In this document: piece by piece, positions 1-5,853 of the stretch
Numbering within the stretch: the stretch's first letter is position 1
Layout: each line of letters starts with the position of its first letter
Assembly: GCA_027335965.1 (NCBI GenBank)
Contig: DAHWGZ010000018.1
Span: forward strand, 1-19,994
Length of the DNA: 19,994 nt
Reading direction: 5' to 3'
Source: Acidiferrobacter sp.
GTDB lineage: Bacteria; Pseudomonadota; Gammaproteobacteria; Acidiferrobacterales; Acidiferrobacteraceae
Translations under genes and position numbers: made by a program
The notes under the pieces: generated by a model
Databases searched by the model: none
Told to the model about the DNA's origin: nothing
What the model saw: the letters and a program-made list of their open reading frames with translations, nothing else

Positions 1-96
1 AGCTTCTTTCCCTCCATAGGCGCGGTCAACCCGACCCTTACGATCATCGCCAATGCCCTGCGCGTGGCAGATGGCATCCTCGCGCGGCTGGGCTAG
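1..96 (+). CDS. GMC family oxidoreductase, C-terminal end only (partial)
   Basis: The window opens inside a reading frame that gives 31 residues and a TAG stop at 94-96. The stretch FPSIGAVNPTLTI followed by ANALRVAD is the classic C-terminal signature of glucose-methanol-choline oxidoreductases (usual form: D-x-S-x-x-P-x-x-x-x-x-NP-x-x-T-I, then an A-x-R-xA-D helix). In that family the Asn-Pro lies at the FAD/active-site wall next to the catalytic His/Asn pair; the rest of the enzyme, including the FAD-binding N-terminus, lies outside the window. The family oxidises alcohols or sugars using FAD. It is followed 48 bases later by the DoxX-like gene on the same strand, so it may head or belong to the small plus-strand operon. 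The family call is firm for so short a piece; the substrate is unknown. Confidence 0.8.
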   Translation, partial: SFFPSIGAVNPTLTIIANALRVADGILARLG

Positions 97-144
97 AGCC
101 ATGACGATGCGCATCCATGTCCCGCAAGCGGCCCGGAGACGGTC

Positions 145-729
145 ATGAGCGCGCTGGCGATCGCGGCGCGCGTATTGCTCGTCATCTTGTTCCCGTTCAG
201 CGGGCTCGACAAGATCGTGCACTGGGACAAGGCCATGAAGCAGGCCGAGACCTCGCCGCTCGGGGGCGCGCGCTCCATGCTGATCGCCGGCATCGTCATC
301 GAGTTCGCGACGCCGGTGTGCATCGTCCTGCTGTGGCACCCGGTGATCGCATCGCTGGTGCTGGCCGCGTTTTGCGTGATCACCGCCCTCCTCTTTCATC
401 CCTTCTGGCGATTCCCCGGGTTTTGGTCCGGGGACAACGCCGAGGGCGCCGCGCATTTTTGGGATTTCGTGAAGAATTTCGGTCTCGTGGGCGGTCTTTT
501 GCTGGTGGTCGGCGGGTCCGTGGCCCCGACGACGCCGGCGGCGCATCGCGGGATGGCCGCCGCGCACACATCGGCGCGGCTCGCCCCGGGGAGAGCGGAC
601 GCCACAACCCTTGAAAGGAGGTCACGATGCCATCCAAAGACCCAAAAACCGCCGATGCGAGGCCCGCGGACTCAGGCGATGCCCCGCGCGTCGGGTACTG
701 GCATATCTGGACCGATGAGCAAGGCCTAA
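145..729 (+). CDS. DoxX-like membrane protein (C-terminal end uncertain)
   Basis: This is a DoxX-family integral membrane protein. It has four hydrophobic segments in the first ~128 residues (about 3-20, 45-65, 66-86 and 110-127), with the family's short FSGLDKI motif after helix 1 and an HPFW loop after helix 3. DoxX proteins are usually 130-150 residues and are linked to respiratory or thiol redox chemistry; the exact role here is unknown. The ATG at 145 has GGAGA about 7 bases upstream. The open frame runs to 194 residues, but everything after about residue 128 is Arg/Pro/Thr-rich and unlike DoxX. Its last 103 bases overlap the start of the cupin gene, including that gene's strong ribosome site. 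Another frame has a TGA at 612-614, just before that ribosome site, so a one-base frameshift or sequencing error near the C/G runs around 585-592 is possible. Confidence 0.75.
   Translation: MSALAIAARVLLVILFPFSGLDKIVHWDKAMKQAETSPLGGARSMLIAGIVIEFATPVCIVLLWHPVIASLVLAAFCVITALLFHPFWRFPGFWSGDNAEGAAHFWDFVKNFGLVGGLLLVVGGSVAPTTPAAHRGMAAAHTSARLAPGRADATTLERRSRCHPKTQKPPMRGPRTQAMPRASGTGISGPMSKA
615..621 (+). promoter_or_regulatory. Strong ribosome binding site of the cupin gene
   Basis: AAGGAGG, five bases before the ATG at 627, is a near-perfect Shine-Dalgarno match. It fixes the start of the cupin gene and shows that the long DoxX frame reads through another gene's initiation region. Confidence 0.75.
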
Positions 730-1112
730 GCCATCAGGACCGCTGCACCCTGGATCGCTTCATCCTGAAGGGCATAGGCGGGGCCGCCGCGCAATGGAAC
801 GATGCCCAAGCCGAGGAGCGCGCCACCTGCGTGTTCACCGTCCAGCCGGTCGGTTGGGTCGGGGAATGGCACGAGAACCCGGCCCCCCAATGGATCGTGC
901 CGTTGAGCGGCCGCTGGTGGGTGGAGTCCATGGACGGGACGCGCGTCGAGATGGGGCCCGGCGATCTGTCCCTGGGGGAGGACCAGAACTGCGTGGCCGA
1001 CGCCAAGGGGCGCAAGGGCCACCGCTCCGGGACCATCGGGTCGGAGCCCGCGGTGCTCATGACCGTGCGCCTTGCCGATCAGGCGCCGCGCCGCCCCTGC
1101 CACAGGCGGTGA
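627..1112 (+). CDS. Cupin-domain protein
   Basis: A 161-residue protein with a single cupin fold. Cupin motif 1 is visible around residues 80-95 (GEWHENPAPQW, with H82 and E83 as candidate metal ligands, followed by the GRWWVE strand). The second part is at 107-120 (VEMGPGDLSLGED, the usual PGD turn). A second His region (GHRS, 131-134) could complete the metal site. Small stand-alone cupins of this kind are often metal-dependent enzymes or sugar/aromatic binding proteins; no specific activity can be assigned. The start is set by the AAGGAGG site. The next gene begins 4 bases after its stop, so the two are almost certainly co-transcribed. The charged tail RRPCHRR is not conserved-looking. Confidence 0.8.
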   Translation: MPSKDPKTADARPADSGDAPRVGYWHIWTDEQGLSHQDRCTLDRFILKGIGGAAAQWNDAQAEERATCVFTVQPVGWVGEWHENPAPQWIVPLSGRWWVESMDGTRVEMGPGDLSLGEDQNCVADAKGRKGHRSGTIGSEPAVLMTVRLADQAPRRPCHRR

Positions 1113-1116
1113 CGGC

Positions 1117-2022
1117 ATGGCCCTTTACGAATTCCTGGATCCCTCGTTTCGATCCTTCGTGCTTCCCAATGCCGCGCCCGAGACCCTGGGCGCGGGCTTT
1201 CGCTGGCTCGAGGGGCCGGTGTGGTTCGCCGATCACGACTGCCTCCTATTCAGCGACCTCCCCAATGACCGCGTCCTGCGCTGGTCGGAGGCGGGCGGCA
1301 TCAGCGTGTTCCGGTCGCCATGCGGCTTCGAGAACGGCCATGCGCGCGACCGCGAGGGACGCCTCATCAGCTGCTCGCATCATGACCGGTGCGTGACGCG
1401 CACCGAGTGGGATGGCCGGATCACGGTCTTGGCCAGCCACTATCAGGGACGGCGCCTCAACGCGCCAAACGACGTGGTCGTGAAAAGCGACGGCTCGATA
1501 TGGTTCACCGACCCCTTGTATGGCATCAACACCGACTACGAGGGCGGCAAGCAGGTCTCGGAGGGGCCGCCCGCGGTCTACCGTCTCGACCCGGCGCGGG
1601 CCGCGCTCGAGGTCGTGGCCGACGACCTCGAGGGCCCGAACGGCCTGTGCTTCTCGCCGGATGAGCGCATCCTCTATCTCGTGGAGACCGGCCAGCAATT
1701 CGCCGCCGATCCGGTACGGCATATTCGCCGCGCCGTCCTCACGGGCGATGGCGCGCGCCTGGGCGCGACCACGGTATTCCACGAGGTGGTGCCGGGCGGC
1801 GCCGACGGCCTGCGTTGCGACGAGGATGGGAATGTCTGGACGAGCGCCGGCGACGGTGTCCACTGCCTGAACCCGCAGGGCGCCCTGCTCGGCAAGATCC
1901 TGACGAACACCCCGGTATCGAATCTGGCCTTCGGTGGGCGCGAACGCAGCCGCCTGTTCGTGTGCGCCGGACAGACGCTGCTGGCCATCTACGTGAACCG
2001 CCGCGGGGCGGTCCGGCCATGA
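1117..2022 (+). CDS. SMP-30/gluconolactonase/LRE family lactonase-like protein
   Basis: A 301-residue six-bladed beta-propeller protein of the SMP-30/gluconolactonase family, which hydrolyses sugar or other lactones with a divalent metal. The expected metal-site residues are all present: E32 in RWLEGPVW, N175 in LEGPNGL and D230 in GADGLRCDEDGN. The substrate-side motif RLNAPNDVVV (113-122) and the WFTDPLYG blade (129-136) match the family's most conserved stretches, and the length is typical. I chose the ATG at 1117 rather than an in-frame upstream ATG at 1072: it gives the normal family N-terminus and follows the cupin stop directly. The stop overlaps the next ATG (ATGA). With a GMC oxidoreductase upstream, an oxidation-then-lactone-opening pair is plausible but unproven. 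Confidence 0.9.
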   Translation: MALYEFLDPSFRSFVLPNAAPETLGAGFRWLEGPVWFADHDCLLFSDLPNDRVLRWSEAGGISVFRSPCGFENGHARDREGRLISCSHHDRCVTRTEWDGRITVLASHYQGRRLNAPNDVVVKSDGSIWFTDPLYGINTDYEGGKQVSEGPPAVYRLDPARAALEVVADDLEGPNGLCFSPDERILYLVETGQQFAADPVRHIRRAVLTGDGARLGATTVFHEVVPGGADGLRCDEDGNVWTSAGDGVHCLNPQGALLGKILTNTPVSNLAFGGRERSRLFVCAGQTLLAIYVNRRGAVRP

Positions 2023-2930
2023 GCGGCGCGGCGCCGCCGGGACCCGGCCTACGCATCGCGCGGCTTGCGCTCAACGTGCGCGACATCGGCCGCGCCGCGA
2101 CCTTCTATCAGCACGCACTCGGCTTTAGGCCCCTGGGCACGGCGCGCCCGGCTGCGCGCGAGCGCGCCGCGCTCCTCGGGGGCCCGTTCGAATCGCTCAC
2201 CATGGCGCTCGGCGACACCCGGCTTGAGCTGTCGCGATTCCTCGCGTCATCCGCGCCCTATCCCGCGGACAGCCACGCCAACGACCTCTGGTTTCAGCAT
2301 TTCGCCATCACATGCCACGACATCGACGCGCTCGCGCATCGCGTCACGGACTGCGGTGGACGGCCGATCACGCGCGAAGGCCCCCAGAAACTGCCGGGCG
2401 CGAGCGGCGGCGTGTCCGCCTACAAGGTTCGCGATCCCGACGGCCACCCCCTGGAGCTGCTGGCACCGGCGACGTCGCCGCAGCCCGCGCCCTCGCAGGC
2501 GCGCGGATCGCCCCCGGCACGAGGCCATGCCATCGACCATACGGCCTTGAGCGTGAGCGATTGCGGACGAGCGGTGGCCTTCTACGAGGGCGTCCTCGGC
2601 CTTACGCCCGGCAGCCAACACACCAATGCGGGTCCGGAGCAGGAACGCCTCGATGACCTGCCGGGGGTGCGGGTGCGCGTGGTGACGCTCCTCGCCGCGC
2701 CCCCCGGGCCCCATCTCGAGTTGCTCGGCTACGAGGAGCCGCGTGGCCGCCGGCGGGCGCTCGCGGCCACCGACATCGCGGCGACCCGCACCGTGCTGGA
2801 AACCACCGACCTCACGGCGCTCGAACGCCGCCCCGGCGCGTACCGACAGCCCCCCTTCCGGCGCCTCGCCGATGCCGCCATGGCGCGGGATGAGGATGGC
2901 CACTGGCTATTGATCGAGCAGCGCCCCTGA
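2019..2930 (+). CDS. Two-domain VOC (glyoxalase/dioxygenase fold) protein
   Basis: A 303-residue protein with two vicinal-oxygen-chelate domains joined by a Pro/Ala-rich linker (about 150-168). Domain 1 (about 13-149) shows the opening NVRDIGRAATFYQHALGF, H94 in FQHFAI and the closing DPDGHPLELL (139-148, E146). Domain 2 (about 171-300) shows IDHTALSVSDCGRAVAFYEG, HLELLGYEEP (232-241) and the closing DEDGHWLLIE (291-300). Candidate metal ligands are therefore present in both halves. Tandem VOC proteins include extradiol dioxygenases, glyoxalases and 4-hydroxyphenylpyruvate dioxygenase-like enzymes; the substrate cannot be told from sequence. The start is the ATG overlapping the previous stop (ATGA), which means translational coupling with the SMP-30 gene. 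A longer upstream open frame from 1815 is a shadow. Confidence 0.87.
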   Translation: MSGAAPPGPGLRIARLALNVRDIGRAATFYQHALGFRPLGTARPAARERAALLGGPFESLTMALGDTRLELSRFLASSAPYPADSHANDLWFQHFAITCHDIDALAHRVTDCGGRPITREGPQKLPGASGGVSAYKVRDPDGHPLELLAPATSPQPAPSQARGSPPARGHAIDHTALSVSDCGRAVAFYEGVLGLTPGSQHTNAGPEQERLDDLPGVRVRVVTLLAAPPGPHLELLGYEEPRGRRRALAATDIAATRTVLETTDLTALERRPGAYRQPPFRRLADAAMARDEDGHWLLIEQRP

Positions 2931-2976
2931 TCGGTCGCGCGTGCCCACACCCATGACGGTCGGCTAGGACGCGAGG
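2931..2976. other. Convergent intergenic gap between the plus-strand operon and the hpn cluster
   Basis: Two operons end here tail to tail. I looked for a stem-loop followed by a T run on either strand and found none convincing, so no intrinsic terminator is called. Confidence 0.6.
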
Positions 2977-3978
2977 CTAGTGGTCGATCGCGTTCTCCGT
3001 GCGGGCATGCTGGCCGACGTCGGCGGATCGAGGAACGGGCGCGGGCGCGGAAACCGCTGGGGACGCCGGAAGCGGCGCGAGCGCCCAGCTACGCCGAAGC
3101 TCCGGCAATGGACGTCCCAGTTCGGCCTCGAGCGCCACGAGCTCCGGCGCATAGATCGACTGAAGGGTGGCCACCGCCCGCGGGTCGATCGGCGGCTTGG
3201 GGGCATCCTTTTGCATCCAACGCTCCCATATGTACTCCCCCAGGCGCCGCGGCATGACGCGTTCTCCCAAGAAGCGGCTCACGGGGTGGCCGGCGAGCCA
3301 ACGCGCCCACTGGCCCTTGGGCTGCTTGTAGTGGTTATGGGCCTCGGCGGTGTCGACCATCGCCATGGGGCCCTCGGGGATATCGAGAAAGCGCGCGATG
3401 TGCCTCAGCATGCCGCGCGCATCCTTCTTCAAATCCTCGAGCAACAGCACCAGCACCCGATCAGCGCCAAAGAGCGCGCGGTAGCGCTGAATCTGTCCGG
3501 TATAGAGGCCCAACTCGACATAGAGCTGCGACACTCCCCAACCCTTGTCGGGACGCTCCCAGTCGCGGCGCAAGGCCTCGAAAAACGGCTGGTCGATCGC
3601 GCCTTCCGAATAGTCCATCAGGTACTGCGCGTAGGCGCGCTCGATCGGGTCGCGCAGGATGACGATGATGCGCGCATCGGGTGATACCTTGGCGATGCGC
3701 GCGGCCGCCGACGCACTCCAGAGATAGGAGGGACTGGCATCCCCCCGCCAGCGACGATCGGCGCCGCGCTCATAGAGCCGCAGATACTCCGCCTGTTCGC
3801 CGATGAACGTGATGAGATGCCGCTGCTCGCGCGCGGGCGCGGGCTGCGCAAAGAAATGGGGTTCCTTCATCTCCGGAAAAAAGATGTCCGGATGCTGCCT
3901 CAAATAGGCATAAAGCGACGTCGTACCGCTCTTGACGGCTCCCACGATAAAGAGGTTGGGCCAAACCATCTTTGTCAT
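2977..3978 (-). CDS. PAPS-dependent sulfotransferase
   Basis: A 333-residue cytosolic-type sulfotransferase that would move a sulfuryl group from PAPS to an unidentified acceptor. The 5'-phosphosulfate loop is K16-SGTTS near the N-terminus (FIVGAVKSGTTSLYAYLRQH). The 3'-phosphate motif is R109-D-P-I-E-R-A-Y, in the form seen in heparan-type and bacterial carbohydrate/lipid sulfotransferases. KEPHFF (38-43) is a further family hallmark. An Ala/Pro-rich tail (about 300-333) is not part of the fold. Start: the ATG at 3978 has GAGGAG five bases upstream, better than the ATG at 3993. It is the last gene of the hpn cluster, 87 bases after the second hpnL-like gene and on the same strand. That suggests, but does not prove, that a hopanoid or a co-made lipid is sulfated. 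A substrate unrelated to hopanoids remains possible. Confidence 0.9.
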   Translation of the reverse strand: MTKMVWPNLFIVGAVKSGTTSLYAYLRQHPDIFFPEMKEPHFFAQPAPAREQRHLITFIGEQAEYLRLYERGADRRWRGDASPSYLWSASAAARIAKVSPDARIIVILRDPIERAYAQYLMDYSEGAIDQPFFEALRRDWERPDKGWGVSQLYVELGLYTGQIQRYRALFGADRVLVLLLEDLKKDARGMLRHIARFLDIPEGPMAMVDTAEAHNHYKQPKGQWARWLAGHPVSRFLGERVMPRRLGEYIWERWMQKDAPKPPIDPRAVATLQSIYAPELVALEAELGRPLPELRRSWALAPLPASPAVSAPAPVPRSADVGQHARTENAIDH

Positions 3979-3983
3979 CGCGT

Positions 3984-3989
3984 CTCCTC
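3984..3989 (-). promoter_or_regulatory. Ribosome binding site fixing the sulfotransferase start
   Basis: On the minus strand this reads GAGGAG, five bases before the ATG at 3978. It lies downstream of the alternative ATG at 3993, so it favours the shorter 333-residue protein. Confidence 0.65.
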
Positions 3990-3991
3990 GC

Positions 3992-4010
3992 ATGGGTCCC
4001 GCGCACCCAT
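3992..4010. repeat. Short perfect inverted repeat in the sulfotransferase leader
   Basis: ATGGGT (3992-3997) and ACCCAT (4005-4010) are exact reverse complements around a 7-base GC-rich loop. The element sits directly upstream of the sulfotransferase ribosome site in an 87-base gap that contains no gene. It could form a small hairpin in the transcript or be an operator half-site pair, or be chance. No T run follows, so it is not an intrinsic terminator. Confidence 0.3.
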
Positions 4011-4065
4011 CGCGGACCGGGCCACGATGCTACCAGCCCGCGAAGCGCCGCGCATCCACCTCCCG

Positions 4066-5085
4066 TTACTCGGAACGGAAAGGGGAATCGGCCGGCGGCG
4101 CGCGGCCGGCGCGCAACCACAGCAAGAGCACTGGCAGGGATATCCCCACCTGGCGCACGCGGCGCACCGCCGAAATCGCGAGCGCCGTCTCCGGCGACAG
4201 CCCGGTCGCGGCGCCGATGGCGATAAGCCCGCCCTCCTGGACCCCAAGGGTGCCGGGCACCATGAACGCGGCGCTCTGCATGGCCTGCACCAGGGATTCG
4301 AGAAGGAACGCCAGGCGCACCGAGGCCTGTTGATGGAGCAAGTGCAAAATCACCCAGAATTCGCCGGCCCCTCCGGCGAGGCTCAAGGCCTGCCACAGGG
4401 CGCAATAGGCGAGCGCGCCGGTGCGGCGATACAAAGACAGGATCGCGTCATCCACGCTCTCGCCGTGGGCGGCCTCGGTGGCGAGCTTGTGATTCAAGCG
4501 CCCCAGCGCGCGCTGAAGACGCGCGAACGGGCGTGAGCGGCACTGCACCAACACGAAGACGAGCCCCACGGGCACGGCGATGACAAGGCCCCACCACAGA
4601 CGCTCAATGAGCGGCGCGTCACCCATGTACGACAGGAGCAGGCCGATGCCAAGGAGCGTGTAGCCCATCTGCACGAAGATCGTCACGGTGGTCTCGACGA
4701 CGATGCCGGAGATCGCCACGGGCGCGGGTACGCCGCGCTTGGCCAGATGGCGCGCGGCCGCCACCTCGCCGCCCACATGCGCCACCGGCAGCAATGTGTT
4801 GACGGCATTGCGCACGAAGGCCATCCAGGTGAGAAGGGCCAAAGACGCCTCTTGGCCGCGCGGGAAGAGCGCGCGCCAGCCCTGCGCGTTCATGGCAAGG
4901 ACGGCGATGCGCACCGGCACGAGCCAGAACATGCCGAATCCGGCGAAGGCCACGAGATCGAGGATGCGCGCCGGGTGATGGCGCGCGAACAGGAGCGCCG
5001 CGCCGGCCAGCCCCAACAGACCGGCCACGATCGGCACGAGACGCAGCCACGCGCGTCCTCGCGCCTTGCGCGGCGCCCCGCTCAT
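4066..5085 (-). CDS. hpnL: HpnL-like integral membrane protein, second copy
   Basis: A 339-residue multi-pass membrane protein of the lysylphosphatidylglycerol synthase TM (UPF0104) family that includes hopanoid-associated HpnL. The conserved core is clear: NAVNTLLPVAHVGGE, then the VVETTVTIF helix, and near the end the FMVPGTLGVQEGG loop and a final Arg-rich RRVRQVGISLPVLLLW helix. The same motifs occur in the other copy at 8977-10020, so the two are paralogues, clearly diverged at their N-termini. HpnL is thought to help place or transport hopanoids, by analogy with the flippase domain of MprF; its biochemistry is not settled. It starts 18 bases after the hpnG stop, with no strong Shine-Dalgarno, hinting at coupled translation. 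Which of the two copies is the true orthologue of HpnL I cannot say; the copy next to hpnN is the better positional candidate. Confidence 0.82.
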   Translation of the reverse strand: MSGAPRKARGRAWLRLVPIVAGLLGLAGAALLFARHHPARILDLVAFAGFGMFWLVPVRIAVLAMNAQGWRALFPRGQEASLALLTWMAFVRNAVNTLLPVAHVGGEVAAARHLAKRGVPAPVAISGIVVETTVTIFVQMGYTLLGIGLLLSYMGDAPLIERLWWGLVIAVPVGLVFVLVQCRSRPFARLQRALGRLNHKLATEAAHGESVDDAILSLYRRTGALAYCALWQALSLAGGAGEFWVILHLLHQQASVRLAFLLESLVQAMQSAAFMVPGTLGVQEGGLIAIGAATGLSPETALAISAVRRVRQVGISLPVLLLWLRAGRAPPADSPFRSE

Positions 5086-5103
5086 GAATCGCGGCGCATG
5101 CCG

Positions 5104-5853
5104 TCAGCCATCCGCTTTGCCAAGCGAGGCGCCGCCCGCGGGGGACCGACCGGTCAGCACGCAGGCGGCGTGCGCCATGGTCTGCCGCGCCTTGCCAAAG
5201 TCCCGGCCGAGACGCAAAAGCGCGCGCCACTGCCCTGCGTCGATGCCGAGCGCCGCGAGCAGCGCGCCCACGCGTGGCCGCCCCCAGGCGTCGAGCCCGC
5301 GCATGAGCCCTTCCGGGACCGGCGCATCGAAGGGATCCACGACCACGCGCACGGCCAGAAACGGCAGGCCGTGCTCGCGCGCCTCATGCGCGAGCGCCGC
5401 GCTCTCCATGTCGGCGGCCCATGCGCCGTAGCGGCGCAAAAGATCGGCCTTGTCGGCCACGCCGCCCACGGGCCGCGCGACCGACACCAACACATCGATG
5501 GGCACGCCGGCGGGCAAGGCCTCGGCGAGCGCCGGCGGCCACGGCGCCTCGTAGGAGGCCCCGTGTTCGTCGCACACCACGCGTGGAGCGACCAATGCGC
5601 CGGCGGCAAGCCCGGGGGCGAGACCCGCGCACGTGCCGAAACTGACGAGCCCCCGCGCGCCGCGGGATATGAGATCGCGCGCCATGTGCCGGGCGCGTTC
5701 CGCGCCCATCCCCGACACCCCCAGCCACTGCCCGGCATGTAGCGCCCGGGGTCGACCCAGGGTCACGGGCCGGCCGAAGGCGCGGGCCTCGGCGGCCAGC
5801 GCGACGACAAAGCCGTAAGGGGCCTCTAGCGGGCGGCCCGATTGCGGTAGCAC
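5104..5853 (-). CDS. hpnG: HpnG, adenosylhopane nucleosidase/phosphorylase
   Basis: A nucleoside-phosphorylase-superfamily enzyme. In the known pathway HpnG releases adenine from adenosylhopane, giving the ribosyl (phospho-ribosyl) hopane that leads to bacteriohopanetetrol. Visible motifs are FVVALAAEARAF at the N-terminus, the phosphate/base site FGTCAGLAPGL (72-82), and the purine-site signature ADMESAAL (147-154, with E150), followed by FLAVRVVVDPFD. No ATG lies near the conserved N-terminus. The nearest in-frame start is GTG at 5853 (249 residues), inside the end of shc, so the genes overlap by 28 bases; another GTG lies at 5865. The open frame extends much further upstream but that part is antisense-like noise of shc. 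The position directly after shc fits the role. The identity is firm, the exact start is not. Confidence 0.87.
   Translation of the reverse strand: MLPQSGRPLEAPYGFVVALAAEARAFGRPVTLGRPRALHAGQWLGVSGMGAERARHMARDLISRGARGLVSFGTCAGLAPGLAAGALVAPRVVCDEHGASYEAPWPPALAEALPAGVPIDVLVSVARPVGGVADKADLLRRYGAWAADMESAALAHEAREHGLPFLAVRVVVDPFDAPVPEGLMRGLDAWGRPRVGALLAALGIDAGQWRALLRLGRDFGKARQTMAHAACVLTGRSPAGGASLGKADG

Noticed and set aside
1815..2018. N-terminal extension of the VOC protein
   Set aside because: It overlaps the SMP-30 gene in another frame and is Arg/Pro-rich; the ATG at 2019 overlapping the previous stop gives the normal VOC N-terminus.
2931..2976. Bidirectional terminator between the convergent operons
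   Set aside because: No stem-loop with a T run could be found on either strand.
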